Source of the DNA: Chytriomyces cf. hyalinus JEL632
Taxonomy: Eukaryota > Chytridiomycota > Chytridiomycetes > Chytridiales > Chytriomycetaceae
Assembly (NCBI GenBank): GCA_025435555.1
Contig: JAIWWG010000018.1
Coordinates: 124,001 to 188,000 of the forward strand
DNA length: 64,000 nucleotides
Direction of reading: 5' to 3'
The translations under genes were made by a program, and so were the position numbers. This document shows, piece by piece, positions 1 through 10,923 of the stretch (positions are counted from its first letter, which is position 1; every line of letters begins with the position of its first letter). The notes under the pieces were generated by a model that worked only from the letters and a program-made list of their open reading frames with translations, was not told the origin of the DNA and did not search any database.

Positions 1-1534
1 CGCCGAGTTGAACCCGTCGCAGATGTTGTTGAAGAAGGGAAAAGTGGATCGAGAGACCACAGCTTGATGGTTCCATCTTCGGAGGCGGTGAGGAGCGATT
101 TTGAGTGCTTCTGGGATTGAGATTGTTGATTCGAATTTGGCAGAAATTGTATTGTTCGGACAGCGTCCAAATGGCTGGAAATGGAATGATTATTTTTTCG
201 GGGTGAGTGAGTCTGTCGTCACCATCTTTTTGGGGTGGGGCACATACCTGCTGAGTGTTGATTTTACTTTCCATAATTTCGATGGCGATGGATCTGCGTC
301 GGGAAGCAGTATTCCCTGCTGTGCAAGAGTCAGCTTTCCCGCCAATAAAAAAAAAGGAAGGCAACAGCTTACTTCTCTTTCAGATGATACAACAGAATAG
401 CCAGGGCCAGTCAGATCCACTATTGCTGAGATAAATGTAAATTCAAGTGTGAAAATGCCAAAATAATTCCACTTTTCAATTACTTTGCTTTTTGAGAGCT
501 GCCGTTACACTGCGGTGGTGGTAATAGCAAAGTCAGCGTCTGAATGTTATTTATGCAATTTTTTTGCTTGGAAGCTTGAATTTGCACGCGAGAAGATTGC
601 TCACCTTGCAACGGAATCGATCAAGTCCAAGTCTGTAGTCTGCACAATTTCCTCCTCCTTCTTCCTTTCAAAATATTTGCCAGAGTCGGCAGTTTCCGTG
701 TCGCTGTCCGAGTGATTTCCGTTTGTCTGAGCGCCGTGTCCAAATGCAGGCAACTCTCCGCCGTTGGACAAATGATTTTGCACTGCCCGTGCATACTTTG
801 CTTCCACTTTGACTTGCTGCGCGTCATCCTCCATTGTGCCAAACCCCGATTTCCAAGTTTCAAGTTGTCCAGAAGCGGCGGAATCATGGTGTTGAAGATC
901 GTGCGTTCGCGACTGCGTTTTCGCCACGAGATGCGACGCTTCAGCCAAATACGTTTTCAGAATTTCCCTGCTCCGAGCATGCGCAATCGAGGGCGTCTTT
1001 TTGGAGATGGTTTCTGGCGGCGGTGCTGAAAGAACTGGAGGTTCTTCCGTTGCAATGTTTCTGTTGGGACAAAAACAAAAAGTAGGACATGTTCAGAAAT
1101 CCAGTTATTTTCCTTTCTTGCCCGCAAGCGACATATGAATCGGCAGACGGAGAGAGAGAGGAAATAAATAAAAATATAAAAATTAAAGGAGACACCTTTC
1201 TCGTTTGAGCGCATACTCAAGCAATGCAAGTCGTTGAAGCAAATCCGCATTCGCTGTTTCGAGCGCCCTTTTTTCGCCAACGAGCTGTGCCGTGCGGGAC
1301 TGTTTTAATGCGTGAGGGGGTTGTGTACTGAATTAGCCGGTTCTGCAAATAAACACATGGCCCTCGAGTTGGGCGGAAGGGACAGAGGAGGAGGGTCTGC
1401 ACCAGAAGCGACTCCCTCTCGATGGCCCATTCATTCCTGTCCCGTTCGAAACGCCGCCACTCCGTGTTGAGGAAGTGCAGCACCGATGGAAGCGTGATTG
1501 GATTCGAGTTTGCTGGCGTTCCTGTTGTGCTCAT
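1..1534 (-). CDS. Striatin (STRIPAK scaffold), 5' part of gene
   Basis: Seven exons can be chained in phase: 1534-1403, 1299-1196, 1060-605, 509-484, 425-373, 318-248 and 174 to beyond the left edge. Exon 1 encodes the striatin signature LPSVLHFLNTEWRRFERDR. Exon 2 encodes the coiled coil ending LLQRLALLEYALKRER (caveolin-binding/dimerisation region). Exon 3 continues with SREILKTYL and an acidic linker. The last two exons begin the WD40 propeller with STLSSHLDAVR and LLTASEDGTIKLWSL. The 26-nt microexon is needed to keep the phase open. Striatins scaffold PP2A and GCK kinases in the STRIPAK complex, which in fungi controls cell fusion and development. The rest of the WD40 domain lies outside the window. 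The family call is secure; only the microexon is uncertain. Confidence 0.93.
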
Positions 1535-1581
1535 ATAAATATTTTTCGAATTTATTTTTTATCTTTCCCAGAACATTTGAT
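1535..1581. promoter_or_regulatory. Very short divergent promoter (striatin / CBM48 protein)
   Basis: Only 47 bp separate the two divergent start codons, so both promoters and both 5' leaders must overlap here or extend into the opposite gene. An in-frame upstream ATG at 1498 of the plus gene lies inside striatin exon 1 and was not chosen as the start. Confidence 0.5.
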
Positions 1582-2613
1582 ATGCCTCTCAGACAAATCC
1601 GTCTCGACTTCCCCACCAGCACCAGCGGCCGAGCGACTCCACAGTCTGTGGTTGTCACGGGCAGCTTCGATGAATGGAAACAGTCAGTCGTCATGCAGAA
1701 GGGCGACACAAGCTTCACAGCGCTTGTCGTGGTGGCTGAGGAAGTGGAAGCTATCCAGTTCAAGTTTGTTGTGGACGGAGAATGGACCACCACGGACAGC
1801 TATCAGGTGCTTGATGACGGAGCAGGAAACGTGAACAATGTTCTGCCGATTCAAGGCCTTGATGCTGTTGTTCCGGCGTTGAGTGAATCTGTCACAGTTG
1901 TTGCTGAGGCTGTTACCGCAGTAGAAGCGGCACCGGAAGTCCAGTCCTTACCAGCAGCTGATACTGACGCTTTGGAGGAAGTGCAGATGGATGCAGTTTC
2001 AAACGTTTCAGAAAGTGCTGCGCATCCCAATTCAAACAATCAAACAGCAGCTGCCGAAGCAATCGAAGTGCCAGCGGTGGATGCAGATGTCGTCCAAGAC
2101 AATTCCAAAATCGTCCTCAAGCCGGATGCTATCGACGCTTTAATGCAAGTATCGAGCATCCAGGAACTTCACCAAGCGTCAAGCAGTGTCAAGGAAATCT
2201 TCAATCGAACCGACGAATCGCTTTCTGCTCCTAGCATTGGTGCAGCTGAATCCCCATCGAATTCTGAGCAGGAAGCAGCTGGAGAAACTGCCACCCCGAA
2301 TCTGACGCACACTCTGGATGTTATTGATGCTGCTACCAACGCCGCAAAGTTGTCTCCTCAACGACCAGCAAAGCGAAGATCCACACTTTTTGGGTTCAAG
2401 AAGGCTACCCAAGAACCGTCGTTGCTTGCTGCTGTTACTGAATCGAGGTCAAGCACTCCCACTCAAACGTCACCCATCAAGAAGCTGTCGTTTTTCAAAA
2501 AGAGCGCATCTACCTCCAGCAGCCCCAGCGACCCGTCAAAATTCAGTTTCAAGTCGTTCCTGAAAAAGAGCAATTCGGCAGTCCCGGAGGTCGTTCCTGC
2601 TCCAGCCGAATGA
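1582..2613 (+). CDS. CBM48/AMPK-type glycogen-binding E-set protein (Mdg1/Crp1-like)
   Basis: Single-exon ORF of 343 residues. The start at MPLRQIRLDFP was chosen because it opens the recognisable domain. Residues ~1-85 form an AMPK-beta/CBM48-type E-set domain: VVVTGSFDEWKQSVVMQK, then IQFKFVVDGEWTT. This resembles the N-terminal module of yeast Mdg1 and Crp1. The rest is low-complexity, Ala/Ser/Val-rich and acidic, ending in a basic Ser/Lys/Phe-rich tail with repeats such as KKSASTSSSPSDPSKFSFKS. No catalytic domain is present. Family members are linked to pheromone or stress signalling and plasma-membrane association. The exact role here is unknown. Confidence 0.8.
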   Translation: MPLRQIRLDFPTSTSGRATPQSVVVTGSFDEWKQSVVMQKGDTSFTALVVVAEEVEAIQFKFVVDGEWTTTDSYQVLDDGAGNVNNVLPIQGLDAVVPALSESVTVVAEAVTAVEAAPEVQSLPAADTDALEEVQMDAVSNVSESAAHPNSNNQTAAAEAIEVPAVDADVVQDNSKIVLKPDAIDALMQVSSIQELHQASSSVKEIFNRTDESLSAPSIGAAESPSNSEQEAAGETATPNLTHTLDVIDAATNAAKLSPQRPAKRRSTLFGFKKATQEPSLLAAVTESRSSTPTQTSPIKKLSFFKKSASTSSSPSDPSKFSFKSFLKKSNSAVPEVVPAPAE

Positions 2614-2836
2614 ACAGTTTTTTTTTTATTTCTTGGCTGTTTCACATCTTGATATTCTCTTTCAGTCGCCCTTTGTCTTGACATCGTATCTTCTTGTTTA
2701 ACCTTTTGAGAATCCCACGCACAGATACAAAAATTAAAGCTGATATTTTTTTTATGGATTGCTTCTTCCCTTGAATGCAAGAACACTGCCTTTTATTTTC
2801 GTTGTCAATATCGCCATTCTCCCCACGTTCCGCCTC

Positions 2837-3487
2837 TCACCACTTTGTTTCCGGATGCGCCTTGAAAGCATCATACGCAGCCTTATTGAAAAACGAAATC
2901 TCCGTCTCATTCTCAAACCCGCCCATTCGACCATCCTGTTCCGCCAAGGTCGCGTTCATGTCCAGGATCCAGTCCTCATCGTGATCCAAATTGATGATCA
3001 GATTTTGGGTCTGTTGAAAAAATATGGTTGGGGGGTCAAAACGCGGTTTTTTTTTTTTACGGAGAAGAACAGACATACTTTTGCGCCGAATGCCTTTGTG
3101 TACAGTTTAAACGTGTCTGTACAAGTAAAATAACACCAGAAATGAGAAACATGGATTTGAGCAACTCGCGCAAATTTGAAAGATCGAAAAAAAAAAAAAA
3201 AAAAAAAAGGGGGACAATCACCCAATTCAACCGTTCGATACGGTCGCAATCCCCCCTCTGAATCAACCTCTACACTTGAGAATAAACAAAGCGTCAAGAT
3301 CGAGTGTATTTTTGAAGTGTCTATTCGTTCCAGTTTCGGCCTTACTCTGCTTCACGATTGCGGCCAAGTCTAGCGGTGTCGTCGTTGCAGTATCCACATG
3401 CACTACGACGTTCTTGAAGTTGCGGAACTCGAACGACTTGATCAGACGGATCGTCAGCGTGATGTTGGTCGTTGGTGTGCTGTCCAT
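2837..3487 (-). CDS. UPF0538 family protein (C2orf76-like)
   Basis: Three exons in phase (3487-3268, 3116-3079, 3010-2837) encode 143 residues. Conserved UPF0538 stretches are visible: NITLTIRLIKSFEFRNFKN near the N-terminus, LINLDHDEDW-like text in the middle, and ENETEISFFNKAAYDAFKAHP near the C-terminus. These match the plan of the human C2orf76 protein (~126 residues). The molecular function of the family is not known. The first intron carries an unbroken A run of about 20 nt (~3187-3208, plus strand). The gene is convergent with the CBM48 gene, sharing ~220 bp of 3' region. Confidence 0.85.
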
Positions 3488-3661
3488 TTTTTGAGTTCTT
3501 TCTTTTTCTTCTCGTGAAGTCCAACCCCAATTGGCAATAATTGTGCGCGACACAGATGGTGTCGTTATTTTTTTGCATTCGCGTTTGAAGCTGCTGAGCT
3601 GAATGGAGAAGGATCAAAACTTCGTCGCTGCTCTGGTTCTGGCTGGGCACTCCAAAAGTAA

Positions 3662-3744
3662 TGAGCAAAGTGGGATTCGAACCCACGCCTATTACTAGAT
3701 CACGGCCTTAACGTGACGCCTTAGACCAACTCGGCCATCTGCCC
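3662..3744 (-). tRNA. tRNA-Leu (anticodon AAG)
   Basis: An 83-nt tRNA folds cleanly. The acceptor stem is GGGCAGA with TTTGCTC (two G-U pairs) and the discriminator is A. The D arm is GCC..GGC. The anticodon stem is TCACG/CGTGA around the loop TTAAGGC, giving anticodon AAG. There is a long variable arm of 13 nt and a T arm GTGGG TTCGAAT CCCAC. There is no intron and CCA is not encoded. The long variable arm and AAG anticodon fit leucine. The element inserted at 3754 lies just upstream of its 5' end. Confidence 0.95.
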
Positions 3745-3753
3745 ATGTCTTTA

Positions 3754-4074
3754 TGTCACTTAATCTACAGATTCCATCACGCACGTCCAGAAGCTTCGCC
3801 ACGCCAATCAAAATTCCCACAGACACAAAATTTACTCACAGCAATTCCAACACTCTAACACTCCCCAGACACGATTGCGTCTTCGTTATTACTTTTTCTA
3901 TCATTTCAAGTGCCACTGTTGTCTTCCTTACATTTGCCACAAAGGCTATTTAAGAAGGCCTTTCTTGATTCAATAAAAAGCAGTCTCTCAATAATCTCTT
4001 AACTCTCTCAACTCCTCTCAAAGTCCTCTCCCAGTCTTGAAGCTGCAATCGAGCTCCTGACTACTTCCGTAACA
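3754..4074 (+). repeat. 5' LTR of the Ty3-like element
   Basis: 321 bp beginning TGT and ending ACA, matching the copy at 8937-9257 with one visible difference (near the fifth to seventh base). It holds a TATTTAAG promoter-like motif and an AATAAA signal. It is followed by TTGGTAGC, a primer-binding site beginning TGGTAGC that fits the 3' end of initiator tRNA-Met in many fungi. Confidence 0.97.
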
Positions 4075-7000
4075 ATTGGTAGCATCGGCAAATTCCTCCA
4101 AGTAACTACCGACCTCCAAGAAAACCCCAAGAAAAACGCGTCCCATCACGAATCAAGAAATGAATCCAGAAGCCCCAAGTGAACAAGTCCAAGTCCAGTT
4201 TCAAGCAGTAATCCAGAGGTACGAAGACCAACTCTCCGAGTACCGTGAAGCCCTCCACAACCTCTACAACAAAGTAGCAGCCCTCCGCACACCTCCAGTA
4301 CCAGTCCAGACCACCCCAAGCGAACCTCCTGCCACCATCCAACGTCCATTGCCTCTCTTCAGAATGCCAGCTGTCAAGCCCCTCATCTTCTCTGGGAACC
4401 ACCGCAACCGTCCCGCTCATGAAATCCAGAACTACCTCGACGATTACCTCGAACGCTCCCGTGAAATCTGTACCCTCTATGGTTTTGCTCCTTCCACCAA
4501 TGACCTGACCCAACAGAACCAGCCTACCTACGTCCAATTTGTTTCCTCTGGTCTCTCTGAAACTGCACGTGTTGCCTGGCGCCGTACAAGAACGCCACCA
4601 CATGACCTGGAATGACTACGCCGCCTGGATCCAGAAAGCCTTTGGTTCCCACCTCACTCTCAAGCAAGCCATTGAAGCCATGGAAGACCTCCAACAGACC
4701 AGCTCAGCCACCCTCTACACCTCCAAGTTCAATGAACTCGTCTCTGCTATTGCCGCCTCAAGTGTCCAGTACCCAGTCAAGCATCTCTGCGTCAAGTACC
4801 TCCAAGGCCTCAAGTTCCACATCCGTACCAACCCAGCCATCTTTGCCATCGACGAAGACCTTGACCACCTCCAACAAGAAGCTGAAAAACTGGATGACCT
4901 CACTTTCCGTCACAACAAACGCAACGCCGCTGAAATCCGCAAGAACCCCTCAACGGCCTCCACGTCCCGCGCTTCAACCAATCAGTCCTTTCGATCAGCC
5001 CAAGGCCACTCCTTCAAAACAGCCATCCCCGAAACCAACAACCCGATGGACCTTGGGAACACTCAGCAAACAACACCCTACCCACGTCTCACCCCAGAAC
5101 AGAAAGCACTCTACCGTTCCAATGGCTGGTGCGTTTACTGTCAAGCCAAAGACCACGATACCGACCACTGCTCCAAACTCCGTAACCGTCAAGCCCAGCT
5201 TGCCACCAAGCCCCCAGCCAGAATTAACAATGCCTCAACTCAAGCCGAAGGTGAAGAAGCAGACAGCGAAGTCGAACTCTAATTGGTTCTCTGCCCTCCC
5301 CTTTGACAATCCACCCGACCACCTGACCCCAGTTACTGTCCCTGCTCCTTCCGTTCAAGTCCACTGTCCCAAGCTTCCCCTGTTCCAAGTCCAGACCCAG
5401 CACTCCACGCCCTACGCCGACAGTCCCGGCCTCCTCGTCTGCCAAGGTACCATCAATGAACACCCCATCTCCATCCTCATTGACTCTGGAGCCAATCCAA
5501 GTTTCATCAACTCAAGCCTACCGTTCCTCCAAAACAAGTCCCTCGTTCCTCAAGCCTGCAAGATCAAGCTCGCCAACGGTTCTGTTGTTAAAGGCCAGCG
5601 TACCGAGCCTCTACAAGTGAAAATAAACAATACTTCCTTCCAAGACTACCGTACTTTTACTACTGTCCCTGACCTCGCATACGACCTGATCCTCGGAAAA
5701 GACTGGCTCGATGCCCACAATCCCTCCATTGACTGGCCAACAAACCATGTCCGCATTGGTCTACACAGCTGGAAATGCCGTTCTCCGCGTTCCTCTCCGG
5801 AAGTCCTTACCGCGCAGCAATTCATCAATCTCCTCCAGACCCTCCAGCCCGACGATTTCCTCGGAGCCATCCTGCCTCAAAAGATAAAGGTTACTATGTC
5901 CGACAGTGACAGAGCCGACGAATCTATACGTACCTCCCTCCCGCCAAACCTCCAGACGATCGTGGACCGATATCCAGATGTCTTTGCCCCATTCGAGGGC
6001 CTACCGCCATCCAGACCTACCGACATGAAGATCGATGTAGATCCTTCTGCTAACTCCAGCCCTCCCTACCGACCAATCTACCCAATGAGCGCCCCAGAAC
6101 TCAAGGCCCTCCAAGAAGAAATCACTTACCTCCTCAAGCACCAACGCATCAGAGCCTCCACTTCCCCTTACGGAGCTCCTGTCTTCTTTGTCAAGCAAAA
6201 GGATAAACTACGCCTTGTCTTCGACTACCGCGCCGTGAACAAACTCACTGTCAAGAATCGCGCTGCCCTCCCAAACATCCTCGAGTCCCTCGACCGCCTC
6301 TCCAAAGCCAAGTACTTCACCAAGATCGACCTCTCCTCTGGCTTCCACCAGATCCGCATCCAAGAATCCGACATCCACAAGACTGCCTTCCGCACCAAGT
6401 ATGGCCACTACGAATGGGTCGTTATGCCCTTTGGCCTTGCAAATGCTCCCGCCGTATTCCAGACTACCCTCGGCTCCATATTCCGTGACTTCATTGACGC
6501 CTTCCTCACTGTCTACATTGACGACCTCCTCATCTTCTCCGAGACCCTCGAAGACCACCTCAAGCACATAGACCAAGTACTGCAACGCCTCCAAGCCAAC
6601 AAGCTCCACGTTCGCCTTTCCAAGTGCTCCTTCCTCCAGCAAGAACTCGAATACCTTGGCTATTGGATTGCTAGAGGTTCCATCTCTGTCCTACCATCCA
6701 GAACCAGCTCCATCACTGACTTTGAAGAACCTTCCAACTACTCCGAACTTCGTTCCTTCCTGGGACTCGCCAACACTGTCCATCGCTTTATCAAGCACCA
6801 CGCCGCCCTCATTGCACCTCTCTCAGACATCCTCCGTGACCACAAGACTACCTCCTTCTCCGACAAGTGGAATGACACAGCCCGCAGCCATTTCATCAAC
6901 ATCAAACGGATCCTCGCCTCTCCAGAATTGCTCGCCATCTTCAACCCTGAACTTCCTGTCCATCTTTACACCGACTGGTCCGCCCGCGCCATTGGTGGCT

Positions 7001-8936
7001 ACATCGCCCAACCAGACTCTACCGGAACCGACCAGCCCATTGCCTACTACTCCCGCAAGCTCAAGCCAGAAGAATCCAAGTACCACCCCTACATGGGCGA
7101 AATCCTTGCTCTTGTTGAATGCCTCAACCATTTTCGCCATTACATTCATGGCAATCAAATCCTCGCCTTTACCGACCACCAGTCCCTTCGCCACATCCTC
7201 ACCCAACCCAAGCTCCGCCCTGTCCACCATTGCTGGTTAGCCGACCTGCTGGCCTACGATTTCCAGATCCAGTGGACTCCGGGGGAGTGGAACACCATTG
7301 CTGACGCACTGTCAAGAAGAAGATTCGCAACTGATGCCTCCATTCAAGTCAACCTCCAAGGAAACACCGTCCATTCTACCGTCCAGATCCCAGAATCTTA
7401 CCTCCTGCTCAACACCACGACCCTGACCATCACTGATAACCTCATGAACGATATCAAGGACATGAACACTACCGACCCCCAGTTCTTAGAAATAGCGCAG
7501 TTTTTAGTTGACCCACTGGACCCAGAAACCTACGACCACGACCCATCCAAGGCTCCCAAGCACCTCCTCCCTCAGATCTCAAGATATCGACTCCGCGACG
7601 GTTTCCTCCACTACGTTGACAAAACCCACGCAAGACTCTACGTTCCAGCCCCTCTCCGCAACTCGCTACTCAAGAAAGCTCACTCCTACGGTCCAGCAAT
7701 CCACAACAACTGGGAACGCACCTCCGAACGCCTCACCAGATACTTCCACTGGCCAAAACTCCATCGCGATGTCCAGCGACTCTGCCAGAACTGCGATAAC
7801 TGCCAACGCCTCAAGGTAGCACGCCACGCCCCTTATGGACTCCTCCAGCCTCACGATGTCCCGCCCTTCCCATGGCACACTTGCTCCATGGACTTCATGA
7901 CCAAGCTCCCTCTCACTAAGTCAGGATACGATGCCCTCATGGTAGTTGTTGACTCTGGAACCAAACGAACAAGATTAATCCCATGCCACACCACCTCAAC
8001 TGCACGCGATATTGCCAATCTCTTCGAAACTCACATCTTCCCGCACCATGGTATTCCAGTCCATTTCATCTCTGATCGAGACACCAAGTTCACCTCCAAC
8101 TTTTGGCAAGCACTCTGCAAGTCCCTCCGAATCAAGCTGACGATCTCCAGCTCTTCCCATCCTCAAACTGACGGCCAGACAGAACAAAAGAACGACTGGA
8201 TCCTCCAAGCACTACGACACTTTGTTGCTCCCTACCAAGACGACTGGGACATCCACCTACCCAAGATCGAATTTGGGATCAACGATACAGTCAATTCAAG
8301 TACTGGTGACACACCTTTCTTCCTCGAGTACGGTCGCCACCCTCGCTCCATGATCAACATCAACCTCCCGCCTGACACCTCCCTCTCTATCAAGGACATC
8401 CGCGCAGAATACCAAGTCGCCAAGGATTGAGTTCGTGACTCTCAAGACAAGTACGCTGCCATCGCCAATCGCAAGCGCCTCGAATCCCCCTTCAAAGTTG
8501 GAGATTTAGTTCTTGTCTCAGCCAAAGAATTCAAGCCTCCCAACCTTCGATACCGACAGACCAACAAGCTCTCTGAACAGTACTCCGGCCCCTACAAGAT
8601 CATCGAACTTGTCGGACCTGTCCCGTCCTGCAAGCTAGCTCTTCCCACAGATTGGGGAGTCCACCCTGTCTTCCACCCTGAAAAACTTCGACCTTACTTC
8701 TTCGACACAGCCAAACATCCTCTTGACAACCAGCCCATTGCTTTACGCGTCATTGACAAAGTCCTCTCTTCTCGTATTCTCGACGGTCACAAGCAAGTCC
8801 TCATCCAATGGAAAGACCACCACCCTGTCTACAACTGTTGGTTAAACGCGACTCCAGAACTCATGCAACGCGTCAAGCAAGACCAACCTCCGCCAAGTTC
8901 ACTCCCCTTTTCATCGCGTACGCTCTTGGAGGCGGG

Positions 8937-9257
8937 TGTCACGTAATCTACAGATTCCATCACGCACGTCCAGAAGCTTCGCCACGCCAATCAAAATTCC
9001 CACAGACACAAAATTTACTCACAGCAATTCCAACACTCTAACACTCCCCAGACACGATTGCGTCTTCGTTATTACTTTTTCTATCATTTCAAGTGCCACT
9101 GTTGTCTTCCTTACATTTGCCACAAAGGCTATTTAAGAAGGCCTTTCTTGATTCAATAAAAAGCAGTCTCTCAATAATCTCTTAACTCTCTCAACTCCTC
9201 TCAAAGTCCTCTCCCAGTCTTGAAGCTGCAATCGAGCTCCTGACTACTTCCGTAACA
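8937..9257 (+). repeat. 3' LTR of the Ty3-like element
   Basis: 321 bp, near-identical to 3754-4074, preceded by a purine-rich tract (GGAGGCGGG) and followed by the second copy of the CTTTA target-site duplication. Confidence 0.97.
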
Positions 9258-9675
9258 CTTTAGGTGAAATATGGGCAATATTTCAATTTATCTTCATTCT
9301 CGTAAAGGTCCGAGGTTGACAGTCGAGTTCCAAATGCGACTGATGTTCATATCCAAGGAATCATTTGATATTTATCTCGAGCAGAAACGGCAATCCAAAC
9401 AAACAAACAAACGCCCGACGGAAACACAAACCAACGAGAAAAACTCAAAGAATGCAACAAAAAGACAACAAGTAAAGAAAACCAACCAAATTTGTACCAA
9501 ACACGCTTCTTTCGATCTCACTGCCCTGAACCCTCAGCACGAAACACACACACACACACACGCACACACACCTTCACATTTTTGTTTTTTGCAATCCAGC
9601 GTACGATTAGGAAAAAAGAAAAAAGAGGCACAAAAGAATTCCGCATGATCAAGCATAATGTTCGGGGGCTCTCCA
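9258..9675. other. Intergenic region with CA microsatellite
   Basis: No gene is seen between the element and YPT1. An A-rich stretch of AAACAAAC repeats (~9395-9410) and a CA dinucleotide run (~9545-9573) are present. The part next to 9676 is probably the YPT1 3' UTR. Confidence 0.7.
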
Positions 9676-10774
9676 TTAGCAGCAGCCTCCGGATTGCGCC
9701 TGAACATCGGAACCTTTGGTGACTTTGATAGCTGCCTTGTTTGGCGCGGCTGTTGTTGCGGCACCCATTCTGCAATGATATAGTAAAAGAAATCGGAGTT
9801 GGTTATAATTTGCTCATTAAAACTTTGATGCGCGAAATGTGCGGCGTGGGATTCGACGTACCTATCTTTAATTTGTTTGGCCATCGTCAAGAACGCCTGT
9901 TCGACATTCGAAGAGTTTTTCGCTGATGTTTCAAGGAATGGAATTTCCAGTGTGCCAGCAAATTCCTTGAAGTTGTGAGGAGAAGCGAAAAAAATAATTA
10001 GCAATTTCCGACGTGGAAGTCAGTCAGCATTTTGACCAATCGAGGAGGTAAAAATAAATACCTTTGCAGCGTTGGTGTCAACCACTTTCTTGTCCACCAA
10101 ATCACTCTTGTTTCCGACAAGCAGCTTGTTAACGCCCTCAACGGCGTATCTGTCAATTTCCTGCAGCCACTGCTTGACGTTGTTGAAAGTGTCCTGATCC
10201 GTCACATCGTATACGACAATAATGCCGTGGGCGCCGCGATAGTACGAAGATGTGATAGTACGGAACCGTTCCTGACCTGCCGTGTCCCACTGATCCCCCA
10301 AGTGCCCAATTTTGAACAGTTGTCAGAAATTCACACCAATTCACAAAAACAAATACGGGGAGGGACTAACAATTTGCAGTTTCACGGTTTTGCCCTCGAG
10401 TTCGATAGTTCTGATTTTGAAGTCCACGCCGATGGTTGAAATGTATGACTCCGTGTACGTGTCGTCGGCAAAACGGAGCAGCAGACACGATTTGCCGACA
10501 CCAGAGTCACCGATGAGGAGAAGCTTGAACAGGTAATCGCTGCACGTTGAGTAATTAGAAAAGGGGGATACCAACGAGTTGAGGAAGAGGGGGCTTTCGA
10601 GTGTGAGATACACGCTTATGTTTGCAAGTGGCTCAAGACACCCTGCCCGCCGATGATGGATTTACACCCTGACACTGCTTCCGCATCCTTCTCGCTCGTC
10701 GTCCAGTTGGCGCCACGTTTTGCCTCCTGGCAGTGATGGGATCGGGGAGGTACCACTCACTATTCTTGGGTCAT
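9676..10774 (-). CDS. YPT1: Rab GTPase Ypt1/Rab1
   Basis: Five exons in phase (10774-10761, 10539-10371, 10289-10062, 9965-9862, 9769-9676) encode 202 residues. The first exon is only 14 nt (MTQE plus part of Y). All Rab motifs are present: P-loop GDSGVGKS, switch I with [22 protein letters not shown], the NKSD guanine-specificity motif, and ETSAK. The effector-region sequence and the C-terminal double cysteine GGCC, for geranylgeranylation, are typical of Ypt1/Rab1. The protein controls ER-to-Golgi vesicle transport and autophagosome formation. Length agrees with yeast Ypt1 (206). The start lies only ~150 bp from the 3' end of the next gene on the same strand. Confidence 0.97.
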
Positions 10775-10923
10775 TCTTTGTGGAGAGATTTTCGTTTTTC
10801 CAACACACACATCAACATTTTATTTATTATCACCACTGTCTTGAAGCGTTGGAATTATCATTACTGCAGCAATCTTGAATCGCCGGTAGTACTTGACGTA
10901 AAACAAACCATATAATAACCTAT

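Larger units (their letters stand above)
3754..9257 (+). mobile_element. Ty3/gypsy LTR retrotransposon with chromodomain-like C-terminus
   Basis: A 5.5-kb element bounded by 321-bp LTRs and flanked by a 5-bp target-site duplication, CTTTA (3749-3753 and 9258-9262). Its parts, in order, are a gag region (~4160-5280) with a capsid-type segment and a CX2CX4HX4C zinc knuckle, aspartic protease (DSGA, ~5480), reverse transcriptase (YIDD, ~6520), RNase H (~6960-7310), and integrase with its zinc-binding and core domains (~7600-8300). A chromodomain-like segment (~8750-8870) precedes a short purine tract before the 3' LTR. This order marks Metaviridae (Ty3/gypsy). Gag and pol lie in different frames, as is common where the family uses frameshifting. 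The LTRs are almost identical, so insertion is recent. The copy looks nearly whole but carries about two breaks. Confidence 0.96.

Noticed and set aside
1498-1581. Longer N-terminus of the CBM48 protein (MDSSLLAFLLCSYK)
   Set aside because: It would overlap striatin exon 1 on the other strand, and the conserved domain begins at MPLRQIRL.
3186-3208. Poly-A run as a retrocopy tail
   Set aside because: It lies inside intron 1 of the UPF0538 gene with no duplicated target or retrocopied sequence beside it.
9540-9580. CA repeat as a functional element
   Set aside because: Simple microsatellite. Nothing nearby suggests more than slippage.
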